Below are positions 12,540 to 22,655 of a stretch of DNA of 64,000 nucleotides, one piece after another; position 1 is the stretch's first letter; each line of letters starts with the position of its first letter. Origin of the DNA: Microcebus murinus (lineage: Eukaryota > Chordata > Mammalia > Primates > Cheirogaleidae); assembly GCF_040939455.1 (NCBI RefSeq), contig NC_134122.1, positions 31,476,001-31,540,000 on the forward strand. Reading direction: 5' to 3'. The notes under the pieces are model-generated. The model ran no database searches. It was given only the letters and a program-made list of their open reading frames with translations, and was not told where the DNA came from. A program made the translations under genes and the position numbers.

Positions 12540-14027
12540 TCAAAAGTCACGAAAAATTGGAAACCCATTGTTTCTTTCATACTCAATTTGCTTTGACAGA
12601 AATTCCTTACTTGTTTTGTCAATTTGGTCAGGAGAGAATAGATTGAATGCAGGAACAAAATAATGCCGCAGTTGTTCTGTCCTGAGGCACTCAAGGAAGT
12701 ACGTCACGAAGTCATCAAAGCGGACTTCCAGGTATTGGGGGCGCCACTGACTGTCCGCGTAGTACTGGGTACAAACGTGGAAGAAGGCGGTTTTCACATG
12801 GTAGGAACAGAATTTATTCAGTTCTTTTCTGTTCTCAAACTTTTTTTTCAGCTGTTCTAAAAGATATTTCATTAGTTTTAGGCAACCTTTCCTGCAGCAT
12901 TTCGGTTCCCCTTCCTCACAGCAACCTTTTCCATGATCTTTCAAAATCTGCTTTTCAATGTGAGAGAAGGATAGGCGCCACGTTTCTTCTTGAAAACCAT
13001 TTGCTTCCTTGGCATGCTTTGGCACGAGGTAAAACGGCTGTCGTCTTAGTTCGTCCCTAATTTTTGGTCCGAGCCATTTACTGATGGGCATGCCTTCCTG
13101 GGTGCTGGGAGGCCAGCTACTCGTCGATTCCAAAGCCAGGATTATGTCCACAGATATTTTTTCACGTTCTCCAATAAGAAGCGTTACAGCAGGGCTCCCT
13201 CCTCTCTTCTTCTCCACAATGACATCTGTACCTTCTATATCTTTAATTTCTTCCTTAATGATGTCCCTAAACTTCCACAGCACCTTAGAAGCTGATAATC
13301 TTTCCCCTTCTAAAAACGGACTCAGAGGATTTCCTATCGGATTTATTCTGAACTTCACAAAGTAATACACACCACTGTTGGCATACTCTTCCAGCTCAAT
13401 TCTGGGGACTTCCAGTTTAAACATGACGTCGAATTCATTGGGTACAGAAATCTTCACTCGCTCATAGTAGCTCCCGGTGCGCAGCGGCACCTTGCTGATG
13501 CCTTTGAACTCGGACTCGCGGCTCTGCAGTCTCTCCAGGAGGTGGTCCACGACCCGGTTCACCACCTGGGCATTGTCCGAGACCTCCTGGCGGCTCAACT
13601 TCAACTTCTCCAGCACCGCCCGGAGCTTCCAGCCCCCAGGCGCCGCCTCCCCGCGGCCGAGACTTGCAGCTGGAACCCGCGGGCCGAGGCGGGGCACCTT
13701 CGCGGGCCTGGGCGCGAGCGTCTGCTCCCAGGGACAGCGCGCGCCGCCCGCGGGGTGGAACCCAGCCCAGGGAAGGGGCGGCCCTGGGAACACCAGGGGC
13801 TCCAGTCCCTCCGCCCAAGCCCACTGCTCCTGCGCCCTATGCAACTGCTGGGATCCCGACCCCCAGGCGCAGCCGCCGATCCCCGCGTGGGCCTGGGCGG
13901 CCCTGGGGGCGGCTGGAGACTCACGGGGTTCCGTCCGGGCGCCCCACCAACTCCGCGCCAAAACCATGGGGACCGCGGCTCCCGCGTTCCAAGCTGCCGG
14001 CGTCGCCTTTCCGCGCTGAGGGTCCAT
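12540..14027 (-). CDS. intronless cGAS (cyclic GMP-AMP synthase) retrocopy, open reading frame intact
   Basis: The 495-residue product is a full-length cGAS, the cytosolic sensor that on binding double-stranded DNA makes 2'3'-cGAMP for STING. Human CGAS has five exons and 522 residues; here the frame is uninterrupted, so it is a processed copy. Seen: GS motif 185-186; catalytic NEFD with E198 and D200; third acid D294 in ISVDI; zinc thumb H365, C369, C370, C377; DNA-contact lysines K359, K380, K384; nucleotide-site K387, S408, Y409; C-terminus [12 protein letters not shown]. Residues 1-133 are the disordered tail, about 27 residues shorter than human, with only two lysines and nine tryptophans. 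The start has a strong context (GCCATGG) and aligns with the human start. The position equivalent to human R255 is I228, and the zinc loop is H-x3-CC rather than H-x5-CC. Parental CGAS lies elsewhere (human 6q13). Expression is unknown; it could be a recent copy not yet decayed. Confidence 0.93.
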   Translation of the reverse strand: MDPQRGKATPAAWNAGAAVPMVLARSWWGARTEPRESPAAPRAAQAHAGIGGCAWGSGSQQLHRAQEQWAWAEGLEPLVFPGPPLPWAGFHPAGGARCPWEQTLAPRPAKVPRLGPRVPAASLGRGEAAPGGWKLRAVLEKLKLSRQEVSDNAQVVNRVVDHLLERLQSRESEFKGISKVPLRTGSYYERVKISVPNEFDVMFKLEVPRIELEEYANSGVYYFVKFRINPIGNPLSPFLEGERLSASKVLWKFRDIIKEEIKDIEGTDVIVEKKRGGSPAVTLLIGEREKISVDIILALESTSSWPPSTQEGMPISKWLGPKIRDELRRQPFYLVPKHAKEANGFQEETWRLSFSHIEKQILKDHGKGCCEEGEPKCCRKGCLKLMKYLLEQLKKKFENRKELNKFCSYHVKTAFFHVCTQYYADSQWRPQYLEVRFDDFVTYFLECLRTEQLRHYFVPAFNLFSPDQIDKTSKEFLSKQIEYERNNGFPIFRDF

Positions 14028-14219
14028 GGCTGGCGCTCTCTGCTCCCCGAAAGAAGAATGCGCCTTAGGGGAAAGCCGCGGGACGAAGAACTAGCAGTGG
14101 CCTTGGGAAACGAAACTTAAATATCTGGGCGGAAATTAGCGTCTGCGCCCCGGGGAGGAGGCACCTAACGGGAAGCCACTGGGAGCCACGCCCTGCCGGG
14201 AAGAGGGTGGCAGGGGCCT
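14028..14219 (-). promoter_or_regulatory. retained 5' UTR/upstream part of the cGAS copy, GC-rich
   Basis: Reading on the minus strand toward the ATG, the text ends TTCTTTCGGGGAGCAGAGAGCGCCAGCC, very like the 5' UTR of human CGAS as I recall it (the human start also reads AGCGCCAGCCATG). The GC-rich block stops at 14219 where L1 text resumes. About 190 bases upstream of the ATG were therefore copied, so the source transcript began upstream or the copy carries promoter DNA. Confidence 0.6.
14105..14117 (+). promoter_or_regulatory. ISRE/EICE-like element upstream of the cGAS copy
   Basis: GGGAAACGAAACT contains GGAANNGAAA followed by CT. That equals the ETS-IRF composite consensus, and it is one base away from the interferon-stimulated response element GAAANNGAAACT. 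It lies 78-90 bases upstream of the start codon. A TATA-like ATATTTAAG on the minus strand (14115-14123) adjoins it. CGAS is known to be interferon-inducible; binding here is inferred. Confidence 0.5.
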
Positions 14220-14339
14220 GAGAACTTGTGATAGTTGTCTAATGTGCCTGACTTATTTCACTTAATGTGACCACCTCCAGTTCCATTAACGTTGCTACAA
14301 ATGATGTGATTTCATTCTTTTTCCCTGGCTGAATAATAT

Positions 14340-14389
<50 letters not shown>

Positions 14390-14614
14390 CACATTTTCTT
14401 TATCCATTCATCTGTTGATGAACATTTAGGTTGATTGCATATCTTTGCAGCAGTAAACATGAGAGTGCATGTATCCCTTTGATATATTGATTTCTTTTCC
14501 TTTAGATTATTGATACTCACTAGTGAAATTGCTGGATGGTATGGTAGTAATATTTTTAGTTTTTGAGAAACCTCCATACTGTAGGTTATTGAACACTGCC
14601 TTTGAAACATACTA
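14220..14614 (-). repeat. L1, antisense, right half of the L1 split by the cGAS copy
   Basis: GAGAACTTGTGATAGTTGTC, CTTATTTCACTTAATGTGACC, CACATTTTCTTTATCCATTC and GAAACCTCCATACTGTAGG follow the canonical antisense order of the L1 3' end. It continues from 10377 and goes on at 14945. Contains the TG microsatellite. Confidence 0.88.
14342..14387 (+). repeat. (GT)23 microsatellite
   Basis: A perfect 46-base GT run, grown from the GTGTATATATAC segment of the L1 3' region. Confidence 0.97.
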
Positions 14615-15240
<626 letters not shown>

Positions 15241-15643
15241 TTTTTTTACCTGGAGCCATGACCAGGAAGCCTTGAAAAAGTGCGCTCCCTTTCTCTTTTT
15301 TCTTTTTTTTTTTTTTTTTACTTATTTTTTCTTTTTCTTTTTCTTCTTCCTTATTTTTTATTTTTTCTTATTTTTTTACTTCTATTTCTTTCTTTCTTCT
15401 GCCTCTAAAGGGAGTTGATACAGTTGTGTCTCTTTTTTCTTGATAGTTTTGCCACATGTTCCTTTTGGTGGCTCTTTATTACTTGTTTGGTGGTTCATTC
15501 ATTTCTGCTCCTATTTTGGCTATTTCCTGCCTTCTATTTTCTTGCATTCACTCTGTTTCTCTCTAAATTTCTGAGACTATTAAATCACTATTTCTTATTT
15601 TCAATATATCTGATTTTCAAATACCCACGATTATAGTTATACA
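15241..15643. other. T-rich intergenic stretch
   Basis: Long T- and CT-rich low-complexity text (15290-15400), then AT-rich sequence; possibly more antisense L1. The 73-codon frame starting at 15415 is very hydrophobic because the DNA is T-rich and is not taken as a gene. Confidence 0.5.
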
Positions 15644-15978
15644 TTTTTTTTTGTTGTTTTGAGACAGAGTTTCGCTTTGTTGCCCAGGCTAGAATGAGAG
15701 CTGTGGTGTCAGCCTAGCTCACAGCAACCTCAAACTCCTGGGCTCAAGCAATCCTGCTGCCTCAGCCTCCCGAGTAGCTGGAACTACAGGCACGCACCAC
15801 TATGCCTGGCTAATGTTTTCTATATATTTTTATTTGGCCAATTAATTTCTTTCTATTTATAGTATAGACAGGGTCTCACTCTTGCTCAGGCTGGTTTTGA
15901 ACTCCTGACCTCAAGCAAACCGCCCGCCTCGGCCTCCCAGAGAGCTAGGATAACAAGCGTGAGCCACCATGCCCGGCC
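15644..15978 (-). repeat. Alu, antisense, strepsirrhine type
   Basis: GAGACAGAGTTTCGCTTTG to CCACCATGCCCGGCC. TATAGTTATA-ATTTT is present on both sides as target-site duplication. Confidence 0.94.
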
Positions 15979-15990
15979 TATAGTTATATA

Positions 15991-16336
15991 TTTTATTTAT
16001 TTGTTTATTTATTTATTTAGAGACAGAAGTCTCACCTTGTTGCTCAGGCTAGAGTGAGTGCCGGGTGTCAGCCTAGCTCACAGCAACCTCAAACTCCTGG
16101 GCTCAAGCAATCTTCTGCCTCAGCCTCCCAAGTAGCTGGGACTACAGGCATGCGCCACCATGCCCGGCTAATTTTTTCTATATACTTTTAGTTGTCCACC
16201 TAATTTCTTTCTATTTTTAGTAGAGATGGAGTGTTGCCCTTGCTCAGGCTGGTCTTGAACTCCAGACCTTGAGCGATCCATGTGCCTTGGCCTCCCAGAA
16301 TGCTAGTATTGCAAGTGTGAGCCACTGTGCCCAGCC
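15991..16336 (-). repeat. Alu, antisense, strepsirrhine type
   Basis: Starts in a (TTTA)n tail, GAGACAGAAGTCTCACC, ends GTGCCCAGCC. Linker GTTGTCCACCTAATTTC. Confidence 0.92.
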
Positions 16337-16424
16337 TCAAATCTGTTATTGAATCCCTCTAGTAAATCTTTCACTTTAGTCATTGTATTTTTCAGCTCCA
16401 AATTTTTTCTTTTTTTTCTTTTTT

Positions 16425-16557
16425 CTTTTTTTTTTTTTTAGAAATGGGATCTCACTATGTTGCCCATGCTGGTCTCAAACTCCTAGGCCTCAAGCAATTC
16501 TCCTGCCTCAGCCTCCCAAGTAGCTGGAACTGCAAGCGCACCTCGCCATGCCCAGCT
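16425..16557 (-). repeat. Alu-related monomer, antisense, older
   Basis: GAAATGGGATCTCACTATG to CCATGCCCAGCTC; a single arm about 130 bases long behind a T-rich head. Confidence 0.8.
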
Positions 16558-16579
16558 CTTCAGAATTTCTACTTGGTTC

Positions 16580-16908
<329 letters not shown>

Positions 16909-17159
16909 TACTTGGTTCTTTTTAATAGAGCAATTCCTACTGATATTCTCTATTTGATGAGTAATTGTCATACTTTCCCATAATTTTTTAAAATAGGCAT
17001 TTCTTTAGTTCTTTGAACATATTTATAATAGCGATTTAAGTCTTTGTCTACCAAATCTCACATCTGGGACCCTTCAGATACAGTTTGTAGCTACTGTTTT
17101 ATTTCCCTCCTCCTGGTGTTTGAACTATACTTTTCTGTTTCTTTGCATGCTGGGCAGCC

Positions 17160-17300
17160 CAGAGTTTGGGTGTCAGCTCAGCGGCATACTGGCTGTGTGA
17201 CCCGGACCAAGCTACTTTATCTCTGAGCCTTATTTTCCCCAAATGAGAGCTAGAAACTCCTCTGTTGTCAGGATGAAATCAGATCTGTCTCATAACTTGT
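17160..17300 (+). repeat. MIR SINE, sense
   Basis: The core reads GGCTGTGTGACCCGGACCAAG then CTCTGAGCCTTATTTTCCCC, the standard MIR centre. Decayed and without ends. Confidence 0.8.
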
Positions 17301-18189
17301 TTGTAGAAAACAGGACCTTTTATATCATATATTGTAATTCTGGCTTCTGATGTCCTTCGAGTTGTTTTTGTAGATGTTGCTATTGTTGTTTGCTGGTTGG
17401 TTGGTTTAGTGACTTGCCTAGACTAATTCTGTTGAGTTTGTCTTTCCTGCAATGTGCAGCCACCGAAGGATGTCTCTGGTTTTTTGAATTCTTGTTTTTA
17501 TTTTCAAGCCTGGCTTCCTAGAGGGCACGCTTGGATCAGTATTGCTTAGTGAGTAGTCAATGGGCTGGAAGGTTTCCTTAAACACCTACACCCAGCAAGC
17601 ATCCCACCCTTGGTCAGGGGGAGCTGTTGGTGGCAAGGATGGGGGGGGTTAGGGTCACACAGAGTTCAGACAGGTTACAGTCTATGTGGCTTTGACTCTC
17701 TGCTTGCACAGGGCCTTGTGGTCAGCCAGGGACCTGGGGTCCTCTCTGTCCTGCATGTGCACGCAGCCCCGAGTGTGTCTTCTAGGTGTGTCTTCTAGGT
17801 CCTCAGGAATATGTCAGAGCTTTTCAAAGGCTCCTGTGACTATCTTGTGCCACATGTCTTGTGAACGCCCTTTCAAAATCTTGGCTGGTCTCTTGTTTGC
17901 CCCAGAGGGAACTATAGCCTTAAGTTGCTGTGATGCTGGCCTTCCCCAATTGTTTGCCCCCAACTTTTAGTATTTTCGATGACTCCCCTCAGCGTGAGCT
18001 TTGTCTGCCGCACTTGAAATCAAGTCAGCCCCTCCAGCCTTCCTGAGGCTTCCAGTTTCCCTGGCTTCTGTGTCATGGAGCTTGGAATGGGGGGAGGAAA
18101 ATGGGAATCAGCCTCCAGATGAAATGCCACACGCTCCACTGTTCTTACTGAGATTCAGTAGTTTTTCTTGAATAAATGCTTAATCTTTC
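17301..18189. other. intergenic, no feature seen
   Basis: Moderately GC-rich, unique-looking, with a G run at 17640-17648 and TGTGTCTTCTAGG repeated in tandem at about 17775-17800. No exon-like segment recognised. Confidence 0.5.
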
Positions 18190-18443
18190 GGCCAGGCAAG
18201 GTGGCTCATGCCTGTAATCCTAGCACTATGGGAGCCCGAGGCCAGAGGATCCCTGGAGGTCAGGGGTTCGAGACCAGCATAGGCAACACAGCTAGACCCT
18301 CATCTCTAAAAAATAAATAAATAAATGCTTAATCCTAGCACTTTGGGAAGCTAAGAGGATCACTAGAGGCCAGAAGTTCGAGACCAGCATGGGCAACACA
18401 GCTAGACCCTCATCTCTGAAAAATAAATAAATAAATAAATAAA
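18190..18443 (+). repeat. tandemly repeated Alu left monomer
   Basis: A free left monomer (GGCCAGGCAAGGTGGCTCATG to an (AAAT)n tail, 18190-18325) is followed directly by a second copy lacking its first 20-odd bases (TAATCCTAGCACTTTGGG to (AAAT)n, 18331-18443). ATAAATGCTTAAT precedes the first copy and recurs between the two. Confidence 0.85.
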
Positions 18444-18546
18444 ATGCTTTTCAACCTATTGTATATCTTAACTTCCAGAGAACTGAAATGGTTGGTTTAT
18501 GATAGTTTTATCTTTTTTTTTTTTTTTGATAAGAGCCCCAGTGTTA

Positions 18547-18681
18547 ATTTTTTTTTTTTTTTTTTAATGGATCTCACTAATGTTGTCCAGGCTGGACTAG
18601 AATCCCTGGGCTTAAGCCATCCTCCACCACCCTCAGTCTCCCAAGTAGCTGAGACTACAGCTGCATGCCACCATGCTCAGT
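18547..18681 (-). repeat. Alu fragment, antisense, decayed
   Basis: TTAATGGATCTCACTAATG to GCATGCCACCATGCTCAG. An old single-arm piece behind a T run. Confidence 0.75.
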
Positions 18682-19170
18682 TTAGACAATTTAAATTGAG
18701 CAGAGTTTATTTGAGCAAAAAACAATGTAGGAATTGGGCAGGTTCAGAGAGCTCCACCTGACAGCATCCGTGGTGAGCTTTTCTAGGCCCCACATAGAAG
18801 CAGAGCAGAGAAGTCACCTGAGTGACCACAGCTTGGCATTTCTTTGTCTCATTTGGGCATGGTCTGATCAGTTGGCTACCTGTGATGGCCGAAACACAGC
18901 TATAGTCTTAAAAAAGTAAACTCCTAAGTTATGTTTCAGTTTGTTTATGGTACTAAGTTAGGTTGTAGTAACTCAAAGCATGGAGACAACCTCGGGCTAA
19001 CGGCCCCTGCTTGTTTAACTCGACACTTCTTCCCATGCTCTAAGTAGAACTTGCTTCTCCCTGAGGTACATACATGCATTAGCGATTATTTCAGAAGAAA
19101 TCATCTGAGAAAATCTTTTTTTTTTCCTTTTGACCTTTTTCTGCATTTTACTATCATGGAAATCTGGCTC
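18682..19170 (+). repeat. ancient interspersed repeat, family not assigned
   Basis: The phrase GAGCAGAGTTTATTTGAGCA followed by an AATTGGGCAGG motif near 18734 is one I associate with an old dispersed mammalian repeat, but I cannot name the family. It has no coding capacity. Confidence 0.35.
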
Positions 19171-19472
19171 TTTTTATTTTTATTTTTTAATTTATTTAGA
19201 GACAGAGTCTCACTCTGTTGACTTGGAGTGAATTGGTGTGATCGCAGCTCACTGCAACCTTGAACTCCTGGGCTCAAGTGATCCTCTTGCCTCGGCCTCC
19301 CAAGTAGCTGGAACTATAGGCACACTTCACAATGCGGGGCTAATTTTTAAATTTTTTTGTAGACACAGGGTCCCAAGACCAGGCTGGTTTCTAACACCTG
19401 GCCTCAAGCAATGATCCCACCTGGGCCTCCCAAGGTACTGGGATTACAAGTGTTAAGACACTATACCTGGCC
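19171..19472 (-). repeat. Alu, antisense, older AluJ-like
   Basis: GAGACAGAGTCTCACTCTGTTG to CTATACCTGGCC. Has the generic right arm TGTGATCGCAGCTCACTGC instead of the lemur form. Confidence 0.88.
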
Positions 19473-19916
19473 TATATGGACCTATTTTTAATTATGCTTA
19501 GGACTCCCAGTGTTTCTTAATTCCTTAGAATTATGACTCAACAATTCTGGAAAATTCTTAATCATTATCTCTTCAAATATTATTTCTATCCCATTCTCTC
19601 TATATTCCTTCTGGAAACTTTATTAGGTATACGATGAATATTCTGACTCTATTGTCCACAATGCTTAAGTTTTTTTATATTTCTTCATCATTTCAGTTCT
19701 CTGCGCTTCCTCAAAACTCTCTTCCATTTCACTAATCCTCTCTCCCACTGTGTCAATCTGCCTATAAATCCACCCATTGAGGACATTGTTGCAATCTTTG
19801 TTTCAGTGACTACATTTTTCATTTTTAGAAACTATCAAGTTCTTTGTGAAAACACTGGGGGTTTTATAGTGTTTTATTGTTTTCTTAGAAATTGGATTTC
19901 TTATGTCTTTGATAAT
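19473..19916 (-). repeat. possible antisense L1 remnant
   Basis: AT-rich text with phrases such as CCATTTCACTAATCCTCTC and TTCAGTTCTCTGCGCTTCC, compatible with an old antisense L1 but not certain. Confidence 0.35.
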
Positions 19917-20246
19917 TTTTTTTTTGTTTTTTTGAGACAGAGTCTCACTTTGTTGCCCAGGCTAGAGTGAGTGCCGTGGCATCAGCCTAGCTCACAGCAA
20001 CCTCAATCTCCTGGGTTCAAGTGATCCTACTGCCTCAGCCCCCCGAGTAGCTGGGACTACAGGCATGCATTACCATGCCCCAGCTAATTTTTTGTATATA
20101 TATATTTAGTTGGTCAATTAATATCTATTTTTAGTAGAGACGGGGGGGGGGGGGGGGGGTGTCTCACTCAGGCTGGTTTTGAACTCCTGACCTCGAGCAA
20201 TCTGCCCACCTCGGCCTCCCAGAGTGCTAGGATTACAGGCCCGGCC
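19917..20246 (-). repeat. Alu, antisense, with 18-G run
   Basis: GAGACAGAGTCTCACTTTG to CAGGCCCGGCC. TGTCTTTGATAATTTTT flanks both sides. GACGGGGTCTC of the standard Alu has become a run of 18 G at 20142-20159. Confidence 0.93.
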
Positions 20247-20466
20247 TGTCTTTGATAATTTTTAACTTGCTGAATTTTAAGTCTTCCTTCTGGCTGTTGT
20301 ATAATATCAAGATCCAGGGGCTCTGATTGTCCTAATTGTTATACTAATTTGAACCTCACCTGTTAAATTATTTCTTCATCCCTATCTATGGATGGGTGGC
20401 TAAAAAAATAATAAAAAAGAAAAAAGAAATAAAGAGTAAAAATTTGTTTATTTAAAAAAAATTTTT

Positions 20467-20738
<272 letters not shown>

Positions 20739-21304
20739 TTTTTAAATAAACTAATTAATTAAAAATAATTTCTTCAAGGGTTTTGATCTTTCTTAAATGT
20801 AAACTCATCATTCCTTTTTGTTTTCATTTTATTTCCTGAGAATCCCTCATAGCCTGGGGGCATAGCTTCAGCTCTCACCTCCCCCCCCCCTTTTTTTTTT
20901 GTTTGGTTTTGTTTTCTTATTCCTCAGGAGTATCTGTTTCAGTTGGATTTGTGGCTTGCAAGTTACTGAACCATTTCTGTGGAGTGATCTGAAACCCTAC
21001 ACACAGCCCCCAGGAAAGGGGCTTTGAGTTCTCAGGCTGAGGCAGATGAGCTAGCCTGTCACTTCCCTAGCTAGAGAACACGTGATCTCTAGTCTACCCT
21101 TTCACTAGGAGTGTAGCTTTTCAAGGGTCAAGTTTTACAGGGATCTCGGGTACAATTTCCATTTTGGCTGAGTCCAGGATAGAGTTCCATATTTAGAAAA
21201 AAAATTGCACACGTACACATTCTGCCTTGTCCTGTATTTTCATCTGGCAACCATAGCCCAGGGCCTCGTCCCCTGTCCTAACATGGGCTTTAAAACAAGC
21301 TACT

Positions 21305-21511
21305 GGCTGGGTGCCATGGTTCTGTAATCCTAGCACTTTGGGAGGCTGAGGCGGGAGGATTGCTTGAGGCCAGGAGTTCCAGACCAGCCTGGGAAAAACA
21401 ATGAAACCTCCTCTATACAAAAAAAAAAAAAAAAAATTTAATTAGCCAGACGTCAGGGCATGCATCTGTAAGTCCCAATTACTCAGGAGGCGGAGGCAGG
21501 AGGATGCAGCC
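21305..21511 (+). repeat. Alu left part, split by a piggyBac element
   Basis: GGCTGGGTGCCATGGTTCTG to GGAGGCAGGAGGATGCAGCC. The Alu resumes at 21941 (GGCTGCAGAGAGCTCTGATG) and ends in an A run at about 22024. About 20 bases expected between GGAGGAT and GGCTGC (the GCTTGAGCCCAGGAGTT part) are missing. Confidence 0.88.
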
Positions 21512-21940
21512 TTAACCACTTCAGTACGGGCATCAACTGTAGTCAATAGCCACAGACGAACACGCACAGCCGAGCGTCGAGTTTAGCCGACAGCCGAGAT
21601 ATGACTTTTCTAATTTTTCATTTATCAGAATAAAATTGTGAACATTTAAAAATAACATATACCAAGAAGAGGAAGCCCTTTAAAAAGAAAAAAAAAAAAT
21701 AAAAATAAAAATAAAAATAACATGATGAAAACATATATGTCTATGTTACCTATTCTGATTTACATTACAAGTAAAGCTGCCTGTAAAGTAAAACAAGCTT
21801 TCAGTGCTTTAAAGTTTTCCTCTTCACACAAGAGCAAAACGGATTTGTCATCAATGCACAGCACAAACTATTGTGCAGACTGCGAATGCCGGCTGAGGGC
21901 AAGGTTTCACAGCCAGTGGGCACTGTACTGAAGTGGTTAA
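21512..21940 (+). mobile_element. non-autonomous piggyBac element with TTAA duplications
   Basis: TTAA at 21512-21515 and 21937-21940 encloses a 421-bp element with the perfect terminal inverted repeat CCACTTCAGTAC...GTACTGAAGTGG. TTAA target sites are diagnostic of the piggyBac superfamily. The interior is AT-rich with an (AAAAT)n run around 21690-21720; the 69-codon frame 21722-21931 shows no transposase motif, so movement must have relied on transposase in trans. Intact ends and an insertion inside an Alu point to recent activity. Recently active piggyBac families are known from mouse lemur; identity with a named family is not tested. Confidence 0.85.
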
Positions 21941-22024
21941 GGCTGCAGAGAGCTCTGATGACACCACTGCACTCCAGCCTAGGCAGCAGAGCAAGATGCT
22001 GTCTCCAAAAAAAAAAAAAAAAAA
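21941..22024 (+). repeat. Alu right part after the piggyBac element
   Basis: GGCTGCAGAGAGCTCTGATG, then CACTGCACTCCAGCCTAGGC, and an A run. Continuation of the Alu at 21305. Confidence 0.88.
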
Positions 22025-22559
22025 CCCAACAAGCTCCTGGTTACTGACCCTCATTGACAACCCAGAGCAGGAACATTATCAACTCATTGACTATCATCTG
22101 TGGCATTTGTTTCTGGACTCATGGGGTTTCCCTTTCTTTTATGGGAGTTCAGCTGTGCATCTAAAATTAATTTTTTAAGATTTTATCAAACATTGCAAAG
22201 AGTTTTAATAGGCGAGTTTTCTGGTTCGCTCAGCCTGCCAAATCAGAAACATATGCAGAAGTTTCCAGCACATGTTTCACAGCCCTCTCTCCCTGCCAGA
22301 ACTCTGATACAGCCCCTGAAGGAGAACACCAAACTCTGCGTGAAGTTGGGGCCAGAATTGGGGTGGAGGTGTAGATGGCTCCTGTTTGTTTGGAAAACAA
22401 CACTCAGCCCACTTCCCTGGTGTTGATTCAATTCCTGTGTCTTAGACTTTTGTATCCCCATTGTCTCATGGTTTCACGGACACCGAGTGCTCGTGAGTGA
22501 GTGGATGACGAATGCATGAATGACTCTTGGCAGACAGACACTTCGTGGTCAGCATAAAA
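22025..22559. other. intergenic, no feature seen
   Basis: Unique-looking sequence; short chance frames on both strands, no splice-flanked exon recognised. Confidence 0.45.
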
Positions 22560-22655
22560 TAGGTATGATACCTCTTGTGCAGGTGTAATAGGTGATCGAA
22601 GTAGATAGTACCTGACACAGCCCAGCACACAGTAACTGCTCAATAAAGGTCATTC
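22560..22655 (+). repeat. MIR SINE 3' part
   Basis: TAGTACCTGACACAGCCCAG then CACAGTAACTGCTCAATAAA is the 3' end of MIR. Confidence 0.7.

Noticed and set aside
12540..14027. Possibility that this is the parental CGAS gene
   Set aside because: There are no introns, and the neighbour is EIF4H rather than the CGAS neighbours of human 6q13.
13477..14120. Open frames of 134-192 codons on the plus strand opposite the cGAS start
   Set aside because: They are shadows of the GC-rich 5' part of the cGAS copy; no own start signals and no known similarity.
20142..20159. 18-G run as a regulatory quadruplex
   Set aside because: It sits in an Alu at the normal GACGGGGTCTC position and is best explained by slippage; its exact length may be a sequencing artefact.
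21722..21931. 69-codon frame inside the piggyBac element
   Set aside because: Too short and without the acidic residues or RING-like end of a piggyBac transposase.
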